From contig NZ_JAUQUB010000001.1 of NCBI RefSeq assembly GCF_030580675.1, forward strand, positions 1,426,001-1,490,000: DNA of 64,000 bases. The letters run 5' to 3'. Below the pieces are notes generated by a model, which saw only the letters and a program-made list of their open reading frames with translations, was not told the DNA's origin and searched no databases. This document shows, one piece after another, positions 25,949-33,745 of the stretch. Source of the DNA: Antiquaquibacter soli (lineage in GTDB: Bacteria > Actinomycetota > Actinomycetes > Actinomycetales > Microbacteriaceae). How positions within the stretch are numbered: position 1 is the first letter of the stretch; each line of letters starts with the position of its first letter. A program made the translations under genes and the position numbers.

Positions 25949-26521
25949 TCATGTCGGATCGCGACCGTCACTGAGCGCATCCCAATCCCCCACCGCTGAG
26001 CGCTCGCTCTCGGCGGGCTCGAGCCGAGCGGCCTGATACTTGCGCGACGACAGGGGCCAGCGCCGCGAGGTGATGACGACGAGGAGTCCGAGGAGCGCGA
26101 GGACGACGCCGAGCGCGAGAGCGAGGGCCGGCCACGGCGTGGCCGTCACCTCCGACACGAGCTGTCTCGCCGACTCCTCGCCGCTCTCCCCCGTCGCGGC
26201 GGTGATCGCGGTGAGAGACGCCCGCACGGGGTCGGTGATCGCGAGAGCCGCCGAGAGCGTGACGAGACCGCCGATCGCCACCTCGAGCGCGCCGAGGATG
26301 ACCCGGAACACCGGTCCCGCGATCGCGAGGGCGGCGCCGAGGGCGAGGCCGCTGAGGGCGAGCGCGGCGAGGCCCCCGGCAGCGACATCTCCCGTGACAG
26401 CGAGTGACGGGCCGGACGACAGCTCGAGAGCGAACCACGACTGCGTCCACCCGACGAGCACGAGACCGCTCGCGATCAGTCCTCCGAGGAGGATCGCGAG
26501 CTTGACGCGCTGACCGGTCAC
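25949..26521 (-). CDS. Trp biosynthesis-associated membrane protein (Trp_oprn_chp family)
   Basis: 190 residues with four predicted membrane helices: LAILLGGLIASGLVLVGWTQ, GGLAALALSGLALGAALAI, VILGALEVAIGGLVTLSAAL and ALALALGVVLALLGLLVVI. The first extracytoplasmic loop carries WFALELSSG. This matches the membrane protein found beside trpE in many Actinobacteria. Its role is not established; location suggests a link to tryptophan or aromatic metabolism. The GTG start overlaps the trpE stop by 4 bases. Confidence 0.85.
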   Translation of the reverse strand: MTGQRVKLAILLGGLIASGLVLVGWTQSWFALELSSGPSLAVTGDVAAGGLAALALSGLALGAALAIAGPVFRVILGALEVAIGGLVTLSAALAITDPVRASLTAITAATGESGEESARQLVSEVTATPWPALALALGVVLALLGLLVVITSRRWPLSSRKYQAARLEPAESERSAVGDWDALSDGRDPT

Positions 26522-28038
26522 GATATGCGGCGCATCGCGTTCGCGACCGCGACGGCCCGCAAGGGCGCTGCGGCCTTGTTCTGGGACTCGAGGTGCTCGG
26601 CGTCCGGGTCGGAATCGGCCACCAGACCGGCTCCGGCTTGAACGCGCGCGAGACCGCCGACGATCGTCGCCGTGCGGATCGCGATGGCGAGGTCGGCGTC
26701 GCCCGCGAAGTCGAGGTAGCCGACCACCCCACCGTAGACGCCGCGCTGTGCTGGCTCCAGCTCGTCGATGATCTCGAGCGCTCTCGGCTTCGGCGCGCCC
26801 GAGAGAGTGCCTGCGGGGAACGTGGCGCGGAAGACATCCACCGCACTCGCATCGGGTCGCAAATCGCCCTCAACCGACGAGACCAGGTGCATGATGTGGC
26901 TGAACCGCTCCACCTGCATGAACTCGGTCACCTCGACAGTGCCGGGCAGGCAGACCTTCTGGAGGTCGTTGCGGGCGAGGTCCACGAGCATGAGGTGCTC
27001 GGCACGCTCCTTGTCGTCGGCGAGGAGCTCCTCGGCGAGGTCGAGGTCCTCCTCGGGAGCCGCGCCGCGCGGCCGAGATCCTGCGATCGGGTGCATGTAG
27101 ACGCGGCCCGTCGACACCTTCACGAGCGCCTCGGGGCTCGAGCCGACAATCGAGTACGGCTCCCCCGCGGGATCGACGAGAGTCAAGAGGTACATGTACG
27201 GAGAGGGGTTCAGCGTCCGAAGCACTCGATAGACGTCGATCGGCTCGGCCGTTATCTCGTGATCGAACCGCTGCGAGACCACCACCTGGAAGACGTCGCC
27301 GTCGCGGATGTACTCCTTCGAGCGCTCGATCGCCGCCACGAAGTCAGACTTCGGCACGCGCGGGATCGGCTTCGGAGCGATCGACAGGTCGACTTCCGCC
27401 AACCAGGCCTCGCTCGGTTCGCCGAGTCCCGCCTGCATCGAGTCGAGCCGGGACTGGGCATCCAGCCAGAGCTCCTCCTCGGACTGCACGCCGTCGCCGA
27501 GCGCGCTGGCGATCAGGAGCACCGTACCAAAGCGGTGATCGATGACGACGAGCTCGGAGACGAAGGAAAGGGCCTGTCCCGGAACTGAGAAGTCCGCGCG
27601 CGGGACGTGGGGCAGGCGCTCGATCTGGCGGATCGCCTCCCACCCGATGAACCCCACGAGGCCGCCGGTGAGGGGCGGGTGCCCGTCGACACGCGGCGTG
27701 CTCCATCGCTCGTAGAGGTGAGCGAGCGCCTCGAGGGGCGCGGTCGGCGACTCCCCCAGCGCGCGGTCGGCCCCGAGACCGTAGTCGAGCCACGCCGCGG
27801 TGTCGCCGTCCTGGGTCAGCACCCCGAAGCTCGAGACCCCCACGAAGGAGAACCGCGACCAGATACCGCCCTGCTCGGCCGACTCCAGCAGGAAGCTCCC
27901 CGGCTTGCCCGCGGCGAGCTTGCGGTAGATGCCGACCGGGGTCTCCCCGTCCGCGAACAGCTCGCGCAGGACGGGGACAACGCGGTGGCCGGCCGCCAGT
28001 CTCGACTGGAAGTCCTCGCGGGTCGTCGTGCTAGTCAT
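26518..28038 (-). CDS. trpE: Anthranilate synthase component I
   Basis: 506 residues from ATG 28038 ([19 protein letters not shown]). With TrpG it makes anthranilate from chorismate and glutamine. The N-terminal feedback site LLES (in SFLLESAEQGGIWSRFSF) indicates tryptophan inhibition. The C-terminal chorismate-binding domain shows SPYMYLLTLVDP, VGSSPEALVKV, HPIAGSRPRG and CLPGTVEVTEFMQVERFSHIMHLVSSVEG. It overlaps hisI by 8 bases, so the his and trp genes form one transcription unit here. trpG and trpD are not nearby. A longer in-frame reading into hisI is rejected. Confidence 0.97.
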   Translation of the reverse strand: MTSTTTREDFQSRLAAGHRVVPVLRELFADGETPVGIYRKLAAGKPGSFLLESAEQGGIWSRFSFVGVSSFGVLTQDGDTAAWLDYGLGADRALGESPTAPLEALAHLYERWSTPRVDGHPPLTGGLVGFIGWEAIRQIERLPHVPRADFSVPGQALSFVSELVVIDHRFGTVLLIASALGDGVQSEEELWLDAQSRLDSMQAGLGEPSEAWLAEVDLSIAPKPIPRVPKSDFVAAIERSKEYIRDGDVFQVVVSQRFDHEITAEPIDVYRVLRTLNPSPYMYLLTLVDPAGEPYSIVGSSPEALVKVSTGRVYMHPIAGSRPRGAAPEEDLDLAEELLADDKERAEHLMLVDLARNDLQKVCLPGTVEVTEFMQVERFSHIMHLVSSVEGDLRPDASAVDVFRATFPAGTLSGAPKPRALEIIDELEPAQRGVYGGVVGYLDFAGDADLAIAIRTATIVGGLARVQAGAGLVADSDPDAEHLESQNKAAAPLRAVAVANAMRRIS

Positions 28039-28405
28039 CGGCTTCTCCGAGCTGGGGTTCGAGGGAATCGACGTCGAAACAGGAGTGGGCGCCGGTGTGG
28101 CACGCGGGGCCGTGCTGCACGACGGTGACGAGCAGGGCATCGCCGTCGCAGTCGAGAGCGGCGCCGCGCACGAATTGGCGATTGCCGCTCGTGTCGCCCT
28201 TGCGCCAGTACTCCTGGCGGCTGCGGCTCCAGAACGTGACCCGGCCCTCCGTGAGGGTTCGGCGCAGCGCCTCCGCATCCATGTACCCGAGCATGAGGAC
28301 GTCCTTCGTACCCTCCTGCTGGATGATCGCGGGAAGCAAGCCGCCCTCTCCGAACCGGGTGCGCGCAAGCACCTCGCCGACCGTGTCCGCCGTGATCGCC
28401 GTCAT
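28031..28405 (-). CDS. hisI: Phosphoribosyl-AMP cyclohydrolase
   Basis: 124 residues, the stand-alone HisI that opens the adenine ring of PR-AMP (third step of histidine synthesis). Zinc and magnesium ligands are visible in [28 protein letters not shown] and [12 protein letters not shown]. It is separate from HisE, which is encoded about 1.6 kb upstream. The ATG overlaps the hisF stop by 4 bases and its own stop lies inside the start of trpE. Confidence 0.97.
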   Translation of the reverse strand: MTAITADTVGEVLARTRFGEGGLLPAIIQQEGTKDVLMLGYMDAEALRRTLTEGRVTFWSRSRQEYWRKGDTSGNRQFVRGAALDCDGDALLVTVVQHGPACHTGAHSCFDVDSLEPQLGEADD

Positions 28406-29154
28406 CGAGTCACCACTCCCGCCGCGTCGAGGGCGTGTTTGACGTCGCCCACCGTGAGCTCCCCATTGTGGAACACGGATGCCGCGAGCACGGCATCAGC
28501 GCCCGCGCCGATCGCCGGGGCGAAGTCCCCCACCGCTCCGGCACCGCCGCTGGCGATCACTGGAACCGAACTCACGTCGCGCATCGCCTCGATGAGCTCG
28601 AGGTCGAATCCCCGCTTCGTGCCGTCGGCGTCGATGGAGTTCACGAGGAGCTCCCCCGCGCCACGCTCGATCGCCTCGCGCGCCCACTGCAGCGCATCCA
28701 GATCTGTCTCCGTCCGGCCGCCGTGCGTCGTCACGACGAACCGTCCCCCAGACCGCTTGACGTCGAGGCTCAGCACCAGCACCTGGGCACCGAATCGGTC
28801 GGCAATCTCGCCGACGAGGTCGGGGCGCGCAATCGCGGCGCTGTTGACCCCGACCTTGTCCGCGCCGCTCGCGAGCAGTCGCGCAACATCCTCGGCCGAC
28901 CGCACGCCTCCCCCGACCGTGAGCGGGATGAACACCTGCTCGGCCGTCGCGCGCACGACGTCATAGGTCGTCGCGCGGTTGTCGACCGTCGCCGTCACGT
29001 CGAGGAAGGTGATCTCGTCGGCACCCTGCTCGTAGTACTTGCGGGCCAGCTCGACCGGGTCGCCCGCATCCCGCAGGTTGAGGAAGTTGACGCCCTTGAC
29101 GACGCGCCCGTCCGCGACGTCGAGGCACGGGATCACGCGGACTGCGACGCCCAT
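28402..29154 (-). CDS. hisF: Imidazole glycerol phosphate synthase subunit HisF
   Basis: 250 residues, the cyclase TIM barrel that with HisH makes imidazole glycerol phosphate and AICAR. Catalytic Asp residues are in [16 protein letters not shown] and in the region around [12 protein letters not shown]; phosphate sites are in [11 protein letters not shown] and [12 protein letters not shown]. It begins 1 base after the hisG stop and overlaps hisI by 4 bases. hisH, hisA and hisB are elsewhere. Confidence 0.98.
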   Translation of the reverse strand: MGVAVRVIPCLDVADGRVVKGVNFLNLRDAGDPVELARKYYEQGADEITFLDVTATVDNRATTYDVVRATAEQVFIPLTVGGGVRSAEDVARLLASGADKVGVNSAAIARPDLVGEIADRFGAQVLVLSLDVKRSGGRFVVTTHGGRTETDLDALQWAREAIERGAGELLVNSIDADGTKRGFDLELIEAMRDVSSVPVIASGGAGAVGDFAPAIGAGADAVLAASVFHNGELTVGDVKHALDAAGVVTR

Positions 29155-29155
29155 G

Positions 29156-29995
29156 TCAGATCCGGGCCGCGTGGATCGCGCTCACGAGGATCGCGCGCGC
29201 GCCGACCTCGTACAACTCGTCCATGACGTGGTTCGTCTCGGCCCGCGGCACCATCGCGCGGACCGCGACCCACTGGGGGTCGTGCAGGGGCGACAGGGTC
29301 GGGCTCTCGAGGCCGGGAGTGATCTTGGTCGCGGCCTCGAGGTGATCGAGCGGCACGTCGTAGTCGAGGAGAACGTACTGGCGAGCCACGAGCACGCCCT
29401 GCAGCCGTCGCTGGAGCGTGGCGATGCCGGGGAGGTCGGGCTTCGCGCTCACGAGGACGGCCGTCGAGTCGAGGATGACCGGTCCGAAGATCTCCAGGCC
29501 CTGGGCGCGCAGCGTCGACCCGGTCTCCACGACATCGGCGACGGCATCCGCGACTCCGAGCTTGACCGCGGACTCGACTGCGCCATCCAGCCCGACCATG
29601 GTCACCTGGACGCCATTGCGAGCGAGGAAGTCGCCGACGAGCGCCGGATAGCTCGTGGCGATGCGCACCCCGGCGAGATCGGAGAGCTCCGCGAAGCGCC
29701 CCGGAGGGGCCGCGAAGCGGAAAGTGGACTGGGCGAAGTCGAGCGTCGCGATCTCCCGTGCCTCACTGCGCGAGTCGAGCAGCAGGTCGCGCCCGGTGAT
29801 GCCCACGTCGAGGGCGCCGGAGCCGACATAGGTGGCGATGTCGCGGGGACGGAGATAGAAGAACTCGACGTCGTTGCGCGAGTCGAGGGCGCTCAGGGCT
29901 CGCGGGTCGCGACGGCCGGCGTATCCGGCCTCGGCGAGCATCTCGGCGGCGGTCTCGCTCAGCGAGCCCTTGTTGGGAACGGCGACTCTCAGCAT
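29156..29995 (-). CDS. hisG: ATP phosphoribosyltransferase, long form
   Basis: 279 residues, the first enzyme of histidine synthesis. The length and C-terminal ferredoxin-like domain (about 205-279, [23 protein letters not shown]) identify the long HisG_L form, which binds histidine for feedback inhibition and needs no HisZ. The catalytic part shows [27 protein letters not shown] and [21 protein letters not shown]. It follows hisE by 48 bases with an AAAGGA site upstream. Confidence 0.97.
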   Translation of the reverse strand: MLRVAVPNKGSLSETAAEMLAEAGYAGRRDPRALSALDSRNDVEFFYLRPRDIATYVGSGALDVGITGRDLLLDSRSEAREIATLDFAQSTFRFAAPPGRFAELSDLAGVRIATSYPALVGDFLARNGVQVTMVGLDGAVESAVKLGVADAVADVVETGSTLRAQGLEIFGPVILDSTAVLVSAKPDLPGIATLQRRLQGVLVARQYVLLDYDVPLDHLEAATKITPGLESPTLSPLHDPQWVAVRAMVPRAETNHVMDELYEVGARAILVSAIHAARI

Positions 29996-30043
29996 GGCGA
30001 AGGGATCCTTTGGGTCGGAGGGAAAGGGGATGCTGCGGCTCTC

Positions 30044-30307
30044 CTACAGATGTCGCCAGACATCTGCGGGCGCCAGCCCCTTCGCGACCATGAGCACCTG
30101 GAGGTGGTAGACGAGCTGCGAGATCTCCTCGGCCGTCTCCTCGTCGGACTGGTACTCCGCCGCCATCCACACCTCGGCGGCCTCTTCGACGATCTTCTTG
30201 CCGATCGCGTGCACCCCGCCGTCCAGCAGCTCGACCGTGCGCGAGCCGTCAGGGCGCGCCGCGGCCTTCTGCTGGAGCTCGGAGTACAGCTCGTCGAAGG
30301 TCTTCAC
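30044..30307 (-). CDS. hisE: Phosphoribosyl-ATP pyrophosphatase
   Basis: 87 residues, an all-helical NTP pyrophosphatase that hydrolyses PR-ATP to PR-AMP (second step of histidine synthesis). The metal-binding motif is [26 protein letters not shown]. First gene of the his-trp block. The GTG start at 30307 has no Shine-Dalgarno sequence: a TANNNT box (TATCGT) ends 6 bases upstream and a strong hairpin lies just beyond it, so translation is probably leaderless. Confidence 0.96.
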   Translation of the reverse strand: MKTFDELYSELQQKAAARPDGSRTVELLDGGVHAIGKKIVEEAAEVWMAAEYQSDEETAEEISQLVYHLQVLMVAKGLAPADVWRHL

Positions 30308-30313
30308 GGCTTA

Positions 30314-30319
30314 ACGATA
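30314..30319 (-). promoter_or_regulatory. Candidate -10 box of the hisE-led his-trp operon
   Basis: TATCGT (TANNNT) on the minus strand, 6 bases before the hisE GTG. The -35 region would overlap the hairpin at 30321-30349. Expected transcript begins at the start codon. Confidence 0.4.
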
Positions 30320-30320
30320 T

Positions 30321-30349
30321 CGGCTGGCCGGGGGTGCCCCGGCCAGCCG
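30321..30349. terminator. Strong hairpin terminator between the FKBP gene and hisE
   Basis: Perfect 13-bp stem CGGCTGGCCGGGG (30321-30333) and CCCCGGCCAGCCG (30337-30349) with a 3-base loop, 8 bases after the FKBP stop. It closes the long pyr/metK/rpe unit and sits at the edge of the hisE promoter. No T-run follows, as is common in Actinobacteria. Confidence 0.8.
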
Positions 30350-30357
30350 ACTCCTGA

Positions 30358-30732
30358 CTAATTGACGCCGAGCAGGTCGATCACGAACGTGAGCGTGCGG
30401 CCCGAGAGGCGGTGGCCGCCCCCGGCGGGTCCGTAGGCCAGGTGCGGCGGGCAGATGAGCTGCCGGCGTCCCCCGACCTTCATGCCGGGGATCCCGTCCT
30501 GCCAGCCCTTGATGAGCCCGCTGAGCGGGAACTCGATGGACTGGCCGCGGTTCCACGAGGAGTCGAACTCCTCGCCGGTCTCGAAGTCGACGCCGAGGTA
30601 GTGCACCTCGACGGTCGCGCCCGGGTACGCCTCGGCGCCCGTTCCTTCCTCGAGGTCGATGATGACGAGCTCGGTCGGCTCGGGGCCCTCGTAGAAGTCC
30701 ACCTCGGGCTTGGTCTTGGGTGTGTCTGTCAT
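30358..30732 (-). CDS. FKBP-type peptidyl-prolyl cis-trans isomerase
   Basis: 124 residues from ATG 30732 (an ATG 12 bases earlier is possible). One FKBP domain: ATVEVHYLGVDFETGEEFDSSW, IEFPLSGLIKGWQDGIPGMKVGG and RRQLICPPHLAYG are the usual strand and active-site segments. No signal peptide, so cytoplasmic folding helper. It starts 18 bases after rpe and is the last gene before the 30.3-kb hairpin. Confidence 0.94.
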   Translation of the reverse strand: MTDTPKTKPEVDFYEGPEPTELVIIDLEEGTGAEAYPGATVEVHYLGVDFETGEEFDSSWNRGQSIEFPLSGLIKGWQDGIPGMKVGGRRQLICPPHLAYGPAGGGHRLSGRTLTFVIDLLGVN

Positions 30733-30750
30733 ACGTCCAGTCAACCAGAC

Positions 30751-31425
30751 CTAGTGGGTGTGCCCTTGCTCGCCGTGGCGCAGGGCCGCCTCACGCAATG
30801 CCGAGACGCGCAGGTCCGGGTCGGCCGCGCCGTAGACGGCTGAACCCGCGACGAAAGTGTCGGCACCGGCATCCCGTGCCACCGCGATGGTGGACAGATC
30901 GATTCCGCCATCGACCTGCAGCCAGACGTCGACGCCGGCGGCGTCGACGGCGTCGCGCACCTGCTGGAGCTTCGGCATCGTCTCCGCCAGGAAGCCCTGC
31001 CCCCCGAACCCTGGCTCCACCGTCATCACCAGCACCTGGTCGAACTCGGCCAGGTCGTCGAGATACGGCTCGGCGGGCGTACCCGGCTTGAGCGCGATAC
31101 CCGCGCGGGAGCCAAGGCTCCGCAGTCTCCGGGCGAGATCGACTGGGGCATCCGTCGCCTCCGCGTGGAACGTCACCGAGAACGCCCCGAGCTTGGCGTA
31201 CTCCGGCGCCCAGCGGTCGACGTCGTCGATCATGAGGTGCACATCGAGCGGGAGCGACGAGACGTCCTGGATGCGCCCGACCATCTGGAGTCCGAACGTG
31301 AGGTTGGGGACGAAGTGGTTGTCCATGACGTCCACGTGAACGAAGTCGGCGCTCGGGATGCGGGCCAGATCGCGCTGCAGATTGACGAAGTCGGCGGCAA
31401 GGATGCTCGGATTGATGCGGACCAT
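30751..31425 (-). CDS. rpe: Ribulose-phosphate 3-epimerase
   Basis: 224 residues from ATG 31425 (MVRINPSILAADFVNLQRDL), a TIM barrel that interconverts ribulose 5-phosphate and xylulose 5-phosphate. Metal and catalytic residues lie in FVHVDVMDNHFVPNLTFG, LPLDVHLMIDDVDRW, VMTVEPGFGGQGF and LQVDGGIDLSTI. It starts 5 bases after the rsmB stop. The ending GHTH gives a His-rich C-terminus with no known role. Confidence 0.97.
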   Translation of the reverse strand: MVRINPSILAADFVNLQRDLARIPSADFVHVDVMDNHFVPNLTFGLQMVGRIQDVSSLPLDVHLMIDDVDRWAPEYAKLGAFSVTFHAEATDAPVDLARRLRSLGSRAGIALKPGTPAEPYLDDLAEFDQVLVMTVEPGFGGQGFLAETMPKLQQVRDAVDAAGVDVWLQVDGGIDLSTIAVARDAGADTFVAGSAVYGAADPDLRVSALREAALRHGEQGHTH

Positions 31426-31430
31426 AGGGA

Positions 31431-32789
31431 TCAGGCCTTCGTGAGTAGCTGGATGAACATGGCGTCGGTGCCGTGGCGGTGGGGCCACAGCTGAACGTGA
31501 TCGCCGGGCGCGAGGTCGAGGGGCTCGCTCGCGATAGCCTGGAGGACGGCCGGCGTGTCGAGCCGGGAGACCTCCGGGTGCTTGCGCAGCACGGACGCGA
31601 CGATGGACTTGGTCTCCGCCGCGTGGGGCGAGCACGTGACGTAGGCGAGGAGCCCGCCCGGCTTGAGCGCGGCGATCGCCGACTCGAGGAGCGCCGACTG
31701 CAGGGGCCCGAGGCCCGCGACATCCCCCGGCTGCTTCCGCCAGCGGGCCTCCGGTCGGCGACGAAGCGCGCCGAGTCCCGTGCACGGCGCGTCGAGCAGG
31801 ATGCGGTCGAAGTGCGCGGGATGCTCCGAGCCGACTGTCGTGCCGTCCCCGACCCGCACCTCGGGGGCCGGGGAGATCGCGGCGACGGCGGAGCGCACGA
31901 GTTCGGCGCGGGCCGGGACCACCTCGTTGGCGATGAGGGTCGCCCCGCCGCCAGCCGCTTCGGCGGCGAGGAGTGCGGCCTTGCCGCCGGGGCCCGCGCA
32001 CAGATCGAGCCACAGCTCGCCGGGTTCGACGGGCCGCGCGCGCGACAGAACGAGTGCGGCGAGCTGTGATCCCTCGTCCTGGACACGAGCGCGGCCTTCT
32101 GTGACTGCGGGGACGCGGAGCGGGTCGCCGCCCGAGAGCCGGACGCCGAGGGGTGAGTAAGGAGCCGGGGTGCCGGGGAGCTCGACGCGGTGCGCGAGGC
32201 CCGGGAGCACGGCGAGGCTCACGCGGGGCGCTACGTTGTCGGCGATCAGCGCGGCCTCGAGCTCGGACTCGCGGCCCTCGGCGACGAGGACCTGCCGGAT
32301 CGCCCGAGTCACCCACAGCGGATGCGAGTGCTCGAGAGCGAGAGCCTCCTCGCCCGAGCGGGCGGTGGCGAGCACCCGCTCGCGCCACTCCTCCGGGTTG
32401 GACCGGGAGATCGTCCTGAGCACTCCGTTGGTGAAGCCCACTGCGGAGCGCGAGCCCACCTCCTTCGCGAGCTCCACCGACTCGTCGACGGCGGCATGAG
32501 TCGCGACACGCAAGGACAGCAACTGGTGGCACGCCAATCGGAGCACGTCGAGAATCGGAGGGTCGATCCGGTCGACCGACCGGCCCGAGGCGATCGCGAT
32601 GACGGCGTCGTAATAGCCCTGCATGCGCAGAGTGCCGTAGGTGAGCTCGGTGGCGAGCCCCGCGTCGGCGTCGGAGAGCTTTGCACGGCCGATGCGGACG
32701 GGCAGGAGCAGGTTCGCGTAGGCGTCCGACTCGCGAACCGCACGAATGACGTCGAGGGCGACCCGTCGCGCGGGTGTGGCGCGGCTCAC
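31431..32789 (-). CDS. rsmB: 16S rRNA (cytosine-5) methyltransferase RsmB
   Basis: 452 residues from GTG 32789, which overlaps the fmt stop as GTGA; a start 39 bases earlier is in frame but lies deep in fmt. An N-terminal NusB-like RNA-binding domain (about 5-140) precedes a SAM methyltransferase with LDLCAGPGGKAALLAAEA, the catalytic-Cys motif DAPCTGLGALRRRPEARW and the second Cys in YVTCSPHAAETKSIV. It methylates C967 of 16S rRNA (E. coli numbering). Confidence 0.95.
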   Translation of the reverse strand: MSRATPARRVALDVIRAVRESDAYANLLLPVRIGRAKLSDADAGLATELTYGTLRMQGYYDAVIAIASGRSVDRIDPPILDVLRLACHQLLSLRVATHAAVDESVELAKEVGSRSAVGFTNGVLRTISRSNPEEWRERVLATARSGEEALALEHSHPLWVTRAIRQVLVAEGRESELEAALIADNVAPRVSLAVLPGLAHRVELPGTPAPYSPLGVRLSGGDPLRVPAVTEGRARVQDEGSQLAALVLSRARPVEPGELWLDLCAGPGGKAALLAAEAAGGGATLIANEVVPARAELVRSAVAAISPAPEVRVGDGTTVGSEHPAHFDRILLDAPCTGLGALRRRPEARWRKQPGDVAGLGPLQSALLESAIAALKPGGLLAYVTCSPHAAETKSIVASVLRKHPEVSRLDTPAVLQAIASEPLDLAPGDHVQLWPHRHGTDAMFIQLLTKA

Positions 32790-33706
32790 GAGGCACTCGT
32801 CACTGAGCCGGGCGGGCGTCCCCGCCACCAGGCCGCGGCATCCATCGCTGTCCGTCCCGCGGGCTGCACCGTGAGAAGCTCGATCGGCTCGGTACCGGTG
32901 CCGATGTGCACGGTCTTACCCCGCAGTTCGATCTCGCCAGCGGGCAGCGGGAGCGCGTCCCGGGCGATCGCGGTGGCGAGCACCTTGACCCGGTCGTCGC
33001 CCACCATGGTGAAGGCGCCGGGCTCCGGTGTCACGCCGCGCACGCGGTTGTGGACCGACGAGGCGGGCTCGGACCAGTCGATCCGCCCGTCCTCGAGCGA
33101 GAGCTTCGGGGCGAGAGTGACCTCGCCGACTTGGGGAACCGGTCGTGCGGCGCCGCTCTCCAGGGCGTCGACGACCCGAACCACGAGGTCCGCTCCGGAT
33201 ACGGCGAGCTCCTCGAGCAGTGCCCCGGCGGTCTGCATGCCGCCGATCGTCTCGCCGAGCTGACCGAGGATGTCGCCCGCATCCAGTTCGGGAACCAGTT
33301 GGAACACGGTCGCCCCGGTGTGCTCGTCGCCGGCGATGATCGCGTGCTGCACAGGGGCGGCTCCCCTCCAACGCGGAAGCAGGGAGAAGTGCAGATTGAT
33401 CCACCCGAGGCGAGGAGTGGAGAGCAACGGCTCCCGAACGAGTGCCCCGTAGGCGACGATCACCCCGAGGTCGGCGTCGAGCGCGGCGATCTCGCTCGAG
33501 ATGGAGTCCGTGAGTCGGTTCGCGCGCAGTACCGGGATACTGAGCTCGGCGGCGGCCACGGCGACGGGAGTGGGCGTCAGCACTCTCCGGCGGCCCTGGG
33601 GCGAGTCCTCGCGGGTGACGACCGCGACGACCCGGTGATCGCTGGAGGCGAGGGCCCGCAGGCTCGGGACCGCGGCGGCGGGACTCCCCGCGAAGACGAT
33701 CCTCAT
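32786..33706 (-). CDS. fmt: Methionyl-tRNA formyltransferase
   Basis: 306 residues. It formylates initiator Met-tRNA with 10-formyl-THF. The catalytic segment INLHFSLLPRWRGAAPVQHAI and the following GATVFQLVPELDAGDI carry the Asn/His/Asp active site; the C-terminal OB domain begins near NRVRGVTPEPGAF. The N-terminus MRIVFAGSPAAAVPSLRAL is typical. It follows priA by 38 bases and overlaps rsmB by 4; fmt-rsmB adjacency is widespread. Confidence 0.97.
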   Translation of the reverse strand: MRIVFAGSPAAAVPSLRALASSDHRVVAVVTREDSPQGRRRVLTPTPVAVAAAELSIPVLRANRLTDSISSEIAALDADLGVIVAYGALVREPLLSTPRLGWINLHFSLLPRWRGAAPVQHAIIAGDEHTGATVFQLVPELDAGDILGQLGETIGGMQTAGALLEELAVSGADLVVRVVDALESGAARPVPQVGEVTLAPKLSLEDGRIDWSEPASSVHNRVRGVTPEPGAFTMVGDDRVKVLATAIARDALPLPAGEIELRGKTVHIGTGTEPIELLTVQPAGRTAMDAAAWWRGRPPGSVTSAS

Positions 33707-33745
33707 GCGACTATTCTCCCCGACGCGGAGGTTGCTCCGAGCACG

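Noticed and set aside
30751-32796. A 681-codon reading that would fuse rpe to an upstream protein
   Set aside because: The upstream part is a shifted-frame shadow of rsmB; rpe has a normal ATG and N-terminus at 31425.
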